The notes under the pieces were generated by a model. The model had not been told where the DNA came from and ran no database searches. It saw only the letters and a program-made list of their open reading frames with translations. A stretch of 64,000 bases of DNA, from positions 372,001 to 436,000 of the forward strand of contig NZ_FNPW01000004.1 of assembly GCF_900107395.1 (NCBI RefSeq). Direction: 5' to 3'. Positions 35,304 to 43,728 of this stretch are shown piece after piece (positions within the stretch are counted from its first letter, which is position 1; every line of letters starts with the position of its first letter). This DNA comes from Pseudomonas sp. NFIX28 (GTDB lineage: Bacteria > Pseudomonadota > Gammaproteobacteria > Pseudomonadales > Pseudomonadaceae). Made by a program: the position numbers and the translations under genes.

Positions 35304-35400
35304 CAAGCCCCAAGACAAGACTTAAATTCCCTCATGGGATCAAGCAAGCCTAAACGATGCCCTAATCTCCTCATGAACCATCCGGTAAGGAAGCGAAAAA

Positions 35401-35616
35401 ATGCGTAAAACACTAGGGATAGTGGCTGGTGTACTTCTCGGCCTGGCGATATTCAGTGCATTGTTGGGGATGGGTGGCGTTGCAGGCGCTGCGACTGGCG
35501 GTGGAGGCGTTTCCGATATGGTCGACATTGCTTTCATGATGGCGAAGGCATTATTTGCGTTGAGCCTGATTTTTGGGCTGCTGGCGATTGCGTGGCCCAC
35601 GAGCGGCAGGAAATAG
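35401..35616 (+). CDS. Small two-helix membrane protein, unknown
   Basis: 71 residues: a first hydrophobic helix (TLGIVAGVLLGLAIFSALLG), a Gly-rich turn (GGVAGAATGGGGVSD), a second helix (MMAKALFALSLIFGLLAIAW) and a short basic tail. The ribosome site AAGGAAG lies six bases upstream. It follows the immunity genes by 97 bp on the same strand. Function unknown. Confidence 0.65.
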   Translation: MRKTLGIVAGVLLGLAIFSALLGMGGVAGAATGGGGVSDMVDIAFMMAKALFALSLIFGLLAIAWPTSGRK

Positions 35617-35704
35617 ATCGAGAACCTTCAACTGCTGACAGAAGTCCGCGTATCAGTGTCATTCACAACACTCGCACCGGCGCGTCAAATTTGAGTCAAG
35701 CGCC

Positions 35705-35821
35705 CTACTCCACCAGCATGCCGAGTATCACCAACACCAGCACACCGATATACAGCTGCGCATGCAGCCGATCGAGAATGCGCCCGCTGCCAGGCGAATG
35801 CCCGGCAGTGAGCTGAAGGTC
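35705..35821 (-). pseudogene. C-terminal remnant of a membrane transporter
   Basis: Minus-strand frame ending in TAG at 35705 reads SGRILDRLHAQLYIGVLVLVILGMLVE, a GRxLLDRL-type loop followed by one membrane helix, as at the end of TauE/SafE-like permeases. No start or upstream part remains. The family assignment is weak. Confidence 0.35.
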
Positions 35822-35834
35822 AGCACAGCCCTGC

Positions 35835-36113
35835 CCCCCGATGCTCATCAGCCCCCCTGTGCAATGGACGCAGCAGTGCACATCGGCCTGTGCACTTTCA
35901 ACCGCTGGTTCCGCAAAGAAAAACCGGTATGCGTTTCGTCCACTGGCACCAGCGCGCCTGCATGGTCAGGGTCCTTGGCTCGCCTGGCCGCGGGCGAAGC
36001 GGTGATGCGTATCGTCCTCGATTTCGGCGATGACAGCCCCCTCTACCTTTCCCACCATGTTCCGCCGTGTGTTGGGGCAATCACCCAGCGCCTATCTGAA
36101 AGCCGAGACCTAG
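35835..36113 (+). pseudogene. Decayed AraC-family regulator
   Basis: Pieces of the AraC DNA-binding domain appear in order but in different frames: CTFNRWFRKE (around 35895-35922), then GMRFVHWHQRAC (around 35930-35965), LARLAAGEAVMRIVLDFGDDSP (around 35974-36040) and FRRVLGQSPSAYLKAET ending at the TAG at 36111. At least two frameshifts separate them, and the N-terminal half is missing. The opposed transporter fragment upstream suggests a regulator-transporter pair that was lost together. Confidence 0.7.
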
Positions 36114-36241
36114 AACCGGGACAAGCCTTGTCACGAAAACGTTGAGGCGATCGACAAAATGAGTTTGATCCGCACATCAAACAACTGTACAAATAAACAG
36201 TACTTTATCGACTCATCTTCATCAGCTTCCGGAGAAAACCC

Positions 36242-36559
36242 ATGGCCTCACTCGCGATGAAAGTCACCCTGGAACGTATCGCCCTTTTCCAGTTCACTCC
36301 AGAACACTGCATTCAGGCCCGCGCCATGCTGGGTTGGAACCAAGAGCACCTGTCACGGCAATCCGGTGTTTCGGTAGCCGCCATTCGCCGCTTCGAGGTT
36401 GGCGGTGAACTGCTCGACGTAACCCGACTGGCCTTGGCGTTTTGCCTGGAGACAGAAGGCCTGGTGTTCTTCCCCGGCTTCGCCCCAGGGCGCGGCATGA
36501 ACATCAAGGGCGCCACGCCCAACCCGATGGAACGGCCCGATTACGGCATGATCGAGTGA
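36242..36559 (+). CDS. XRE-type helix-turn-helix protein
   Basis: 105 residues. The centre (about 23-65) is a Cro/C1-type helix-turn-helix: QARAMLGWNQEHLSRQSGVSVAAIRRFEVG. The C-terminal part, LALAFCLETEGLVFFPGF, is usual for small chromosomal XRE proteins that begin with 'R-A-lgw-Q-L'. Start at 36242 with CCGGAGAA eight bases upstream. Its end overlaps the convergent kinase gene by 19 bases. Target genes unknown. Confidence 0.82.
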   Translation: MASLAMKVTLERIALFQFTPEHCIQARAMLGWNQEHLSRQSGVSVAAIRRFEVGGELLDVTRLALAFCLETEGLVFFPGFAPGRGMNIKGATPNPMERPDYGMIE

Positions 36560-37098
36560 TCCAGGGCGATCAGAACCTCTTCCTGTAACGCTTGTACCGA
36601 ACGGTGAGTGGCGTCGAGACGGATTACCGGGCAGCTCAGCCCGGTGATCCAGCTCTCATGCCGACGCAGGCTGCGTGTGCCTTTGCCACCGGTGTCGTAG
36701 CCGGCAGCCCAGGCAAGAAAGGCCTGGGTGGCCAGATACCGTTCGCCGCCCTCGTGGATCTGCTCGCCATAACGCTGGAACTCGCGCGCCCGCAGGCGCT
36801 GCAGGCGAACCTCGGGCTCCAGGCGGAGGAAAACGGCATGGGTGAAGGCCGGAATCATCGGGTCGCCCCAACCGCATAACGAACCGGACAACACCCAACT
36901 GTCCAGCCCGGCCACCTGTTGCTGCAACAGCCGGATGCGCTCGTCGCGAGGACGTCGCAGGCTGAAGGGCTGCTCACTGGGTCGCCAGAAGAAGTTGTCC
37001 GAATCGAAATGCGCGATCCCCGTACCCTGGGCCAGCGCCTGGCCGAGGGTCGTGGTGCCAGACCCGGACGCGCCAAACAGATGAATCCGGTAAGCCAT
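36541..37098 (-). CDS. P-loop adenylate kinase-like protein
   Basis: 185 residues. Walker A is HLFGASGSGTTTLG near residues 6-19; SDNFFWRP follows, and an arginine-rich lid-like segment lies at RLQRLRAREFQRYGEQ. This is the pattern of small AAA/adenylate-kinase-like proteins (FlaR-type topology modulation family), which probably phosphorylate a small molecule. The substrate is unknown. The start at 37098 gives MAYRIHLFGASGSG; the longer frame to 37476 covers the neighbour in antisense and is rejected. Convergent with the XRE gene. Confidence 0.8.
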   Translation of the reverse strand: MAYRIHLFGASGSGTTTLGQALAQGTGIAHFDSDNFFWRPSEQPFSLRRPRDERIRLLQQQVAGLDSWVLSGSLCGWGDPMIPAFTHAVFLRLEPEVRLQRLRAREFQRYGEQIHEGGERYLATQAFLAWAAGYDTGGKGTRSLRRHESWITGLSCPVIRLDATHRSVQALQEEVLIALDHSIMP

Positions 37099-37196
37099 CG
37101 CAAGGTCCAGGCATTGGGTAGATTTTCTGAATACTCCCCAGGCCCGGAAACGGCAACCTGAGGATGGCCAGGCGCGGGGGCGTACCGATGAAGGGT

Positions 37197-38255
37197 CTAC
37201 AGATCGCTCGCCATGAGCTGCTCGGCCATGGGTTCGACCTCCATCCACCAGGCGTGCCCGCGCTGTGGGTGCTTCAGGTTGAAGACCTCGCCCATCTGTG
37301 GCGTGGCAATGGCAATGCTGCGCTCCCAAGCCAGCGAGAGGATGCGGTCGAACGGTTCGTACCAGGCATGCATCGACAGGTCGAACGTACCGTTGTGGAT
37401 GGGCAATAACCAATGCCCCTTGAGGTCGATGTGTGCCTGCAGGGTCTGTTCCGGCTGCATGTGCACACCTGGCCACTCGACGTTATAGGCCCCGGTCTCC
37501 ATCAACGTCAGGTCGAAAGGGCCATATCGTTCGCCAATCCGCTTGAAGCCATCGAAATAACCGCTGTCACCGCTGAAGAAAATCCGCCTGTCGCCATCGA
37601 TTATCACCCAGGATGCCCACAGCGTGCTGTTGCCATCGAACAGGCCACGGCCGGAGAAATGCTGCGATGGCGTAGCGATAAAACGAATGCCATCGACTTC
37701 GGTGCCTTCCCACCAGTCCAGCTGACGCACCTTGTCGACCGGCACGCCCCATTTCACCAAGGTGTCGCCCACGCCAAGGGGCGTAAGGAAATAGCGGGTC
37801 TTGTCCGCTAGCTTGAGCACGGTCTGGTGGTCGAGATGATCGTAATGGTCATGGGACAGGATCACCGCCTCGATCGCAGGCAATTGTTCCAGGCTGATAG
37901 GCGGCTGGTGGAAACGCTTGGGGCCGGCCCATTGCACCGGCGAAGCGCGCTCGGCCAACACCGGATCGGTGATCCAGAACTTGTCGCGCAATTTCAACAG
38001 CACCGTCGAGTGGCCCAGGCGATAGACGCTCTGGTTCGGCGCCGCCAACAGTTGCTCGAGGGTCAATGGCTGTACCGGAATGGCTCCGGTCGGGCGGGTG
38101 TTGCGCGGCTTGTGAAACAGCATGCGCCAGAAGATGCTCAGCGTCTTGCCCAGCCCGGCGCGCCGGACCGGGGCGTGATTACGGAACGCACCTTGTTCCT
38201 GGAAGGATGTTTCGGGGTGTGAAGCGCTGTCTGCACGGGAAAAGAGAGTGGCCAT
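37197..38255 (-). CDS. Metallo-beta-lactamase-fold hydrolase (UlaG/NAPE-PLD-like)
   Basis: 352 residues. The metal motif SHDHYDHLD is around residues 135-143. Further ligands lie in FSGDSGYFDGF and the late His in HNGTFDLSMHAW. The WITDPVLAERASP and RLGHSTVLLKL strands match the N-acylphosphatidylethanolamine phospholipase D-like/UlaG branch. Substrate unknown. It diverges from a TetR-family gene across a palindromic operator, so it is probably repressed by that protein. Confidence 0.85.
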   Translation of the reverse strand: MATLFSRADSASHPETSFQEQGAFRNHAPVRRAGLGKTLSIFWRMLFHKPRNTRPTGAIPVQPLTLEQLLAAPNQSVYRLGHSTVLLKLRDKFWITDPVLAERASPVQWAGPKRFHQPPISLEQLPAIEAVILSHDHYDHLDHQTVLKLADKTRYFLTPLGVGDTLVKWGVPVDKVRQLDWWEGTEVDGIRFIATPSQHFSGRGLFDGNSTLWASWVIIDGDRRIFFSGDSGYFDGFKRIGERYGPFDLTLMETGAYNVEWPGVHMQPEQTLQAHIDLKGHWLLPIHNGTFDLSMHAWYEPFDRILSLAWERSIAIATPQMGEVFNLKHPQRGHAWWMEVEPMAEQLMASDL

Positions 38256-38358
38256 GAATCAGTGACTCCAAGGAGCCCACCAAGGCTCCGATGATTCTCT
38301 GCGGGACGAGAAAGGCCAATGCACGCAAGCGTCAGCCGACCATCATTTTTCTTGCTAC

Positions 38359-38382
38359 AAACTACACTGCACAGTGTAGTTT
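38359..38382. promoter_or_regulatory. Palindromic operator between hydrolase and TetR genes
   Basis: AAACTACACTG and CAGTGTAGTTT form perfect 11-bp arms around a 2-base centre, midway between the divergent starts (38255 and 38458). Size and position fit a TetR-dimer operator that controls both genes. Confidence 0.75.
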
Positions 38383-38457
38383 TTGAAGATTGCAACAAAC
38401 CCGGGACTAAGTAAACTGCCCCGGATAACTGCCAACGATCGCCACCGAACCCTATTT

Positions 38458-39066
38458 ATGACAGCCCCGAAACGCCTGACCGATCTAAAACGCGAAGCCA
38501 TCATCCAGGCGGCGATTACCGAATTCCGCGCCAGCGGCTTCGATATCACCAGCATGGACAAGATCGCGGCAACGGCCGGAGTTTCCAAGCGCACGGTGTA
38601 CAACCACTTCCCCAGCAAGGAAGAGTTGTTCACCGAAATCATGCATAAATTGTGGGCGAGCATCTCGGCGCGACCGGACATTCTTTACCAGCACGGATTA
38701 AGCCTGCGTGAACAATTGCGGGAGTTGTTGATCGCCAAGCTGCAACTGCTGGCCGATGACAGCTTCCTCAACCTGGCGCGGGTCGCTATCGCCGCAACCC
38801 TGCATTCCCCCGAACGCGCCCAGTACATGGTGGCGCGCATGGGTGAACGTGAAGAAGCCCTGATGGTGTGGATTCGCGCGGCCCGCGCGGACGGCCGCCT
38901 CAAGCCTCTGGACCCGGATTTTGCCGCCCAGCAACTCCACGGCATGCTCAAGGCGTTTGCCTTCTGGCCGCAGATCACCTTGAACCAGCCACCCCTCAAG
39001 GACGAAGAACAGCAGTGTGTGGTCGAATCCGCGCTGGACATGTTCCTGGCTTGCTACCAGGCCTGA
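38458..39066 (+). CDS. TetR-family transcriptional repressor
   Basis: 202 residues. The N-terminal TetR helix-turn-helix (about 10-56) includes REAIIQAAITEFRASGF, MDKIAATAGVSKRTVYNHFPSKEELF. The C-terminal domain (60-200) is the AefR/TetR_C-like ligand-binding half with QQLHGMLKAFAFWPQI. The start at 38458 (MTAPKRLTDLK) avoids an N-terminal stretch that would translate the operator side. It is divergent from the metallo-hydrolase gene. Confidence 0.88.
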   Translation: MTAPKRLTDLKREAIIQAAITEFRASGFDITSMDKIAATAGVSKRTVYNHFPSKEELFTEIMHKLWASISARPDILYQHGLSLREQLRELLIAKLQLLADDSFLNLARVAIAATLHSPERAQYMVARMGEREEALMVWIRAARADGRLKPLDPDFAAQQLHGMLKAFAFWPQITLNQPPLKDEEQQCVVESALDMFLACYQA

Positions 39067-39679
39067 TTCGTTTTCCTGCCTCAACAGGCAGGCCTGCCGG
39101 CCGCCTTGGCTGGCATCGACCGCTCTGCAATGGGCGCCTGCGTATGTACGCCCCACTATGCGGCTCACAAGAACGCTGATCTGTTTCCTGGAAAAAATGA
39201 CAATATTCAGCGCCTGCCCCGCTGCAGCATGACGGCCAATAAAACACCACAAAGTGTTTCAACTCCCGGCTGTCCCCAGAGCTCCAGCAAGGCGCGCGGA
39301 GTGGAAAACGTCTTCAGCAGCCATCAAAGCGTGCCGCCTGAAAAGTTGTACAAAAAAGGCAAAAATAACATTTTGTACAACTTTTACGGAGTCATTCCGG
39401 GCCGAGCCGGCATAATGCGGCGATGCGGTTATCCCAAAGCCGGGCCGAAGATTCGCGGCCGTGCAACATAACTTCCCTAAATTAACGCGCAGGCACAGCG
39501 TCTGATCTCAGACGTTGAGCAAGGGTACGCTCCGGATACGGTCGCGCCCTTACAAGGGTTATCTGTCAGCCATGGAATGCTGGCATTGAGCAGACAATGC
39601 CGAGGCTCCACGGGCTTTCGGCATGCAGGCGCCTACAAAGGGACTGACTCCAGGTTTTTCCCATCGAGCATCAGCCATC
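39067..39679 (+). other. 613-bp intergenic region before the PAS chemoreceptor
   Basis: No gene supported. It carries the TTGTACAA-based inverted repeat at 39341-39385 (separate entry), a CATAAT at about 39412-39417 that could be a -10 element just after that repeat, and a GC-rich run before the chemoreceptor start. Confidence 0.5.
39341..39385. promoter_or_regulatory. Perfect 15-bp inverted repeat containing two TTGTACAA palindromes
   Basis: AAAAGTTGTACAAAA (39341-39355) and TTTTGTACAACTTTT (39371-39385) are exact inverted copies, 15 bases apart. Each arm contains the 8-base palindrome TTGTACAA, the two centred 28 bases apart. Such paired small palindromes are typical of operators bound by two dimers of a GntR-like repressor. 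There is no divergent gene, so the controlled transcript is probably rightward, toward the chemoreceptor. Confidence 0.6.
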
Positions 39680-40999
39680 ATGCTATTCAACCGCCACAAC
39701 AAAACCATCGACGCCCTGCACCACACCATCGCCGAGCAAGCCAGCCTGCTCGAGGCCATCGACCGTTCGATGGCGGTAATAGAATTCGACCTGGATGGCA
39801 CGGTCCTGCGGGCCAACGACAATTTCCTCAAGACCATGGGCTATCGCGCGGAACAGGTCATTGGCCATCCTCATCGCCAGTTCTGCACCCCAGAACTGGT
39901 TCGCGGCCATCAATACCGCGAGCTCTGGACGCGCCTGAAAAACGGCCAGTTCGAATCCGGGACCTTCGAACGCGTGAATGCCAAGGGCCAGCCGGTGTGG
40001 CTGGAAGCCAGCTACAACCCGATCAGGGATACCGATGGCAAGGTCTTCAAAGTGGTCAAGTACGCCCTCGACGTCACCGAGAAGGTTCAACAGGAAAGCG
40101 AGTCCAAGGGCAAGCTGCACGCCATTGACCGCGCCATGGCGGTCATCGAATTCAACCTCGACGGCAGCGTCATCACGGCCAACCAGAACTTCCTCGATCG
40201 CCTCGGCTACAGCCTGGCCGAAATCAAGGGCAAACATCATCGGATCTTCTGCAAGCCCGAACTGACAAACAGCGGCGCCTATCAGGATTTCTGGCGGCGC
40301 CTCAATCAGGGCGAGTTCTTCAACGGGCAGTTCGAGCGGGTCGATAAACGCGGGCAGTCGCTGTGGCTGGAGGCCAACTACAACCCCGTCTACGACGCCG
40401 CCGGGCGCCTGTGCAAAGTGGTGAAGTTCGCCTCTGACGTGACCGCCAGGGTGGAGAAACACGCCCAGGATGCCCAGAGCGCAACCCAGGCCTACCACAT
40501 CTCGATGGACACCCGGCAAATCGCCGAGCAGGGCACCGCGGTGATCCAGCAGGCAGCCAGCGAAATGCGCCAGATCGCGGCCAACATCGAAGACTCCTCG
40601 ACCCTGATCGCCAAGCTCGGCGAGCGTTCCGAGCAGATCACCGCCATCGTCAATACCATCCGCGCAATTGCCGAGCAGACCAACCTGTTGGCACTCAATG
40701 CCGCGATCGAAGCCGCCCGCGCCGGCGAACAGGGCCGCGGCTTTGCCGTGGTCGCCGACGAAGTCCGGCAACTGGCGGCCCGGACCAGCGGCTCGACGGC
40801 GGAAATCTCGGGGATGATCGACATGATCCAGCAGGAAACCCAGCAGGCCATCAAAAGCATGGACGGCACCCGGGACCGGGCAGCCAAGGGCGTGGGCCTG
40901 GCGGACCAGGCGGGCACGGTGATCCTGCAGATTCGCGACGGTGCCAGCGAGGCGGTGCAGGCCGTGAGCATGTTCGCCAACGAACGCGCCGCGCGCTGA
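39680..40999 (+). CDS. Soluble PAS-PAS methyl-accepting chemotaxis protein
   Basis: 439 residues without membrane helices. Two similar PAS domains (about 25-125 and 147-247) each begin AIDRxMAVIEFxLDG and end VVKxAxDVT. A short MCP signalling domain (about 270-439) follows with hairpin tip [36 protein letters not shown]. The architecture resembles BdlA and Aer-like cytoplasmic receptors that sense redox or energy state through a PAS-bound cofactor. The start at 39680 ([13 protein letters not shown]) is preferred over 39623. Confidence 0.92.
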   Translation: MLFNRHNKTIDALHHTIAEQASLLEAIDRSMAVIEFDLDGTVLRANDNFLKTMGYRAEQVIGHPHRQFCTPELVRGHQYRELWTRLKNGQFESGTFERVNAKGQPVWLEASYNPIRDTDGKVFKVVKYALDVTEKVQQESESKGKLHAIDRAMAVIEFNLDGSVITANQNFLDRLGYSLAEIKGKHHRIFCKPELTNSGAYQDFWRRLNQGEFFNGQFERVDKRGQSLWLEANYNPVYDAAGRLCKVVKFASDVTARVEKHAQDAQSATQAYHISMDTRQIAEQGTAVIQQAASEMRQIAANIEDSSTLIAKLGERSEQITAIVNTIRAIAEQTNLLALNAAIEAARAGEQGRGFAVVADEVRQLAARTSGSTAEISGMIDMIQQETQQAIKSMDGTRDRAAKGVGLADQAGTVILQIRDGASEAVQAVSMFANERAAR

Positions 41000-41093
41000 A
41001 TCGGCAGGGCTGGATCGATAGCGCCGATGCCAGGAAGGCGCCGGCGCACTTCTGCAGGAAACACCGCCCCGCAGCCGCCCCGCAGCCGGCTCA

Positions 41094-41978
41094 CTACGGC
41101 GCGCGCAGGCGCTGGCTCAATTCGTCGAACAGCGTCACCACCGCGCGCAGCGCCCGACAGTCGGCCCGGGTCAGCAGCCAAAGCGCGGTGTCGCAGCCTG
41201 GCAGCGGGTCGCTCAAGGGCTGCAGGGCGGTGGTGTCATCGAGCAGGAAATCCGGCAGCACCGCCACGCCCAGCCCGGCCTTCACCAACTCGCTGACCGC
41301 CAGCATGCTGTTGCAGCGATAGCCCGGCACCACACCGGGCAAGGCCTGGCGGCGCCACGCCACCGTGGCATGGTCCGGGAGAAAGTCGTCCGGGGCGATC
41401 CAGGTCAGCCCCGCCAGATCCGCCGAGGCAACCGACTGCCGATAGGCCGGGCTGGCGCAGACGCGGTAGGACACCGCCCGCAACTGCCGGCCTACCAGGT
41501 GTTCAGGCGGTGTTCGGGTCAGGCGCAGGGCCAGGTCGGCATCGCGCCGGCTGAGGTTGGCGAAATCGTTCGAGGTGCTGAGCTCCAGGGCCAAGGCCGG
41601 ATAGCGCGGCATGAACTGCGCCAGCGCTGGCAACAGCAGGCCCTGCAATACCGAGTCGGTGCAGGTCAGGCGTACCGTGCCGCTGACCACCGCGCCGCCC
41701 TGCTCCACCCCGACCTGTGCCGCGTCCAGGGCCTGCTCGGCGCGTTCGGCCTGCTCGGCCAGAGTGCGGGCCAGGCCGGTGGGCAGGTAGCCGGCGCGGC
41801 TCTTGTCGAACAGCTGTTGGCCCAGCGCGGCCTCAAGCCGACGCACCGCACGGAACACCGTGGACACATCGACCTTGAGCAACGCCGCCGCACGGGCCAG
41901 GGAGCCACCGCGTACCAGGGCGAGGATCAGCGACAGGTCGGGGTAGTCGAGCCGATAGTGCGTGGCTGCATTGATCAC
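41094..41978 (-). CDS. LysR-family transcriptional regulator
   Basis: 294 residues from a GTG at 41978 (VINAATHYRLDYPDLSL); a frame extending to 42041 is possible but would cross the shared promoter. The N-terminal winged helix is ALVRGGSLARAAALLKVDVSTVFRAVRRLE. The effector domain (90-290) contains DLALRLTRTPPEHLVGRQL. It is divergent from the amidotransferase-like gene and probably controls it. Confidence 0.85.
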   Translation of the reverse strand: MINAATHYRLDYPDLSLILALVRGGSLARAAALLKVDVSTVFRAVRRLEAALGQQLFDKSRAGYLPTGLARTLAEQAERAEQALDAAQVGVEQGGAVVSGTVRLTCTDSVLQGLLLPALAQFMPRYPALALELSTSNDFANLSRRDADLALRLTRTPPEHLVGRQLRAVSYRVCASPAYRQSVASADLAGLTWIAPDDFLPDHATVAWRRQALPGVVPGYRCNSMLAVSELVKAGLGVAVLPDFLLDDTTALQPLSDPLPGCDTALWLLTRADCRALRAVVTLFDELSQRLRAP

Positions 41979-41985
41979 TTGGATA

Positions 41986-42015
41986 AACGCCAATATTGAG
42001 TGCGTGAACGCCAAT
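41986..42015. promoter_or_regulatory. Direct repeat AACGCCAAT in the LysR divergent promoter
   Basis: AACGCCAAT occurs at 41986-41994 and 42007-42015, 21 bases (two helical turns) apart, with ATATTGAG between. They lie between the LysR start and the divergent gene at 42068, where a regulator could bind one face of the helix. Confidence 0.45.
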
Positions 42016-42067
42016 CTATAGTGACACCCGGCAACCGACAAGCACTGGCCATACCGGGAGAAAGTCC

Positions 42068-42787
42068 ATGCAGCAGACCGCCTATCCGCCGACCCTGCAC
42101 ATCGCCCTGGTGGGCGACTACGACCCTCAGGTCACCGCGCACCAGGCCATTCCCCTGGCCTTGGAAATGGCCGCCGAAGAAACCGGCCTCAAGGTGCGCT
42201 ACCACTGGCTGGCCACCGACAGCCTGACCTGCGACGAGCCACTGCACGAGTTCGACGGCATCTGGTGTGTGCCCGCCAGCCCCTACCGCTCCATGGACGG
42301 CGCCTTGCGGGCAATCCGTTTTGCCCGCGAACAGCAGCGGCCGTTCCTCGGCACCTGCGGCGGTTTTCAGCATGCAGTGCTGGAGTACGCACGCAACGTG
42401 CTGGGCTGGGCCGATGCCGAGCATGGCGAAACCCATCCCGAGGCCGAGCGCGCCGTGCTCACACCATTGACCTGCGCCTTGCTGGAAGCCACCGACAGCA
42501 TTCACCTGTGTGAAGGCAGTCGCATCGCCGAAGCCTATGGTGAGCAGCAGATCAGCGAGGGCTATCGCTGTCGCTACGGGCTCAATCCCGCGTTCGCCGC
42601 GCAATTGCTCAAGCACGACCTGCGCCCCAGCGGCTACGACTCGGCCGGCGACCTGCGAGCGGTGGAACTGCGCGACCATCGGTTTTTTGTCGCCACCCTG
42701 TTCCAGCCGGAACGGGCGGCGCTCAAAGGCATCGTGCCGCCCCTGGTCAGCGCCCTGCTCGCCGCTTGCCTGGAGCGTCGCACATGA
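42068..42787 (+). CDS. Glutamine amidotransferase-like protein (CTP synthase C-terminal-related)
   Basis: 239 residues with the class I amidotransferase fold. The nucleophile elbow is GTCGGFQHAVLEYARNVLG with Cys97. In true enzymes the late motif is FHPE; here it reads FQPER (212-216), so the catalytic His is replaced by Gln213 while Glu215 remains. The protein matches the group named CTP synthase C-terminal region-related (seleno)protein; glutaminase activity is unlikely. Its stop overlaps the next start by four bases. It is divergent from the LysR gene. Confidence 0.87.
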   Translation: MQQTAYPPTLHIALVGDYDPQVTAHQAIPLALEMAAEETGLKVRYHWLATDSLTCDEPLHEFDGIWCVPASPYRSMDGALRAIRFAREQQRPFLGTCGGFQHAVLEYARNVLGWADAEHGETHPEAERAVLTPLTCALLEATDSIHLCEGSRIAEAYGEQQISEGYRCRYGLNPAFAAQLLKHDLRPSGYDSAGDLRAVELRDHRFFVATLFQPERAALKGIVPPLVSALLAACLERRT

Positions 42788-43107
42788 TCGCCCACACACC
42801 CGAGGCGCCCTATTACGCGGTGATTTTCAGCGCCCAGCGCCGCGAGCCGGACCCGGCCTACGAGCAGGCCGCCGAACGCATGGTCGAACTGGCGCGGCAG
42901 CAACCGGGATTTCTCGGCATGGAGTTCGCGCGCAACGAGGATGGTTTCGGCATCACGGTTTCCTATTGGCGGGACCAGGCTTCGATCCTCGCCTGGAAGC
43001 AGCACGCCGAACACTGCGTCGCCCGCGAACGTGGGCGCAGCGACTGGTACGCGGCCTGCCATACGCGGGTGTGCAGGGTCGAGCGCGCCTACCTGTTCGA
43101 ACGCTGA
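42784..43107 (+). CDS. Antibiotic biosynthesis monooxygenase-like (ABM) protein
   Basis: 107 residues, small ferredoxin-like fold of the ABM family: YYAVIFSAQRREPDPAYEQAAERM, QPGFLGMEFARNEDGFGITVSYWRD. These dimeric proteins act as cofactor-free oxygenases, haem-degrading enzymes or unknown. It starts with ATGA overlap on the amidotransferase-like gene, so the two are made together and may share a pathway. Start 42784 is used instead of an upstream alternative inside the first gene. Confidence 0.87.
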   Translation: MIAHTPEAPYYAVIFSAQRREPDPAYEQAAERMVELARQQPGFLGMEFARNEDGFGITVSYWRDQASILAWKQHAEHCVARERGRSDWYAACHTRVCRVERAYLFER

Positions 43108-43146
43108 CACCCGCAGCCCGGCCACCCGCGACAGGCAACGCGCCGG

Positions 43147-43479
43147 CTATTGCGCCGCCGGCAGCAGATTGCGCACTGCCGAAATCTCCGGCAAGTCGGT
43201 GCGGCGCATGTACACGCGCAAGGGTTCGCTGATGTTGATGCGGTCGTCGATGTTCTGCTCCAGCAGCAACTGGATCAGCTCGCGCTTGAGCACCATGACC
43301 TGGCCCTCGGCGCTGGCCCAGACGAATTCGCTGGCGGGCGTGATGGCGTCGTCGGCGACGTCCATGCCGAAAGAGTCTTCGCTGAAACGCACGATGTGCT
43401 GGCCGCTCTTGCGGTTGAAACCGACAAACCCCTTGAGCTGGTCGGCGGCCTGGCAGATGAGTTCGGATGTGATGCGCAT
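43147..43479 (-). CDS. Conserved small protein of unknown function
   Basis: 110 residues, not recognised. Start at 43479 (MRITSELICQAADQLKGFVGF) with GTGAGG twelve bases upstream; the longer frame to 43608 is rejected. The sequence contains FVGFNRKSGQHIVRFSEDSFGMD and ends PEISAVRNLLPAAQ. No signal peptide or membrane helix. It is convergent with the ABM gene and divergent from glpQ. Confidence 0.7.
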   Translation of the reverse strand: MRITSELICQAADQLKGFVGFNRKSGQHIVRFSEDSFGMDVADDAITPASEFVWASAEGQVMVLKRELIQLLLEQNIDDRINISEPLRVYMRRTDLPEISAVRNLLPAAQ

Positions 43480-43728
43480 GGTAAACCTCACTGGGCGTCC
43501 CGAAGGACAGGTGATCGATGGTTTACACGCAGGGCAAGGATGGCAATGTTCCAGGGCTTCCCTCTGACGGGGAAACTTCAGCGCGCAGCGTACTGCAAAG
43601 CGCCGCACAAAAGCGTCGGGAAATTTGCCGCAGGTGCAGATTTATGTCGGTTTCGCGATAGCACAACGGCCATTCAATTGTTAAAAGGTAGTCCTTTGAA
43701 AATCGCCCTCCACGAAAGGACCTCGACC

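Noticed and set aside
36541..37476. Longer form of the P-loop kinase gene
   Set aside because: The extra N terminus is antisense to the neighbouring hydrolase gene; Walker A lies at the expected distance from the start at 37098.
41000..41093. Possible transporter C-terminal remnant on the minus strand (FLQKCAGAFLASAL)
   Set aside because: Only about 15 codons with weak hydrophobic character; too short to support.
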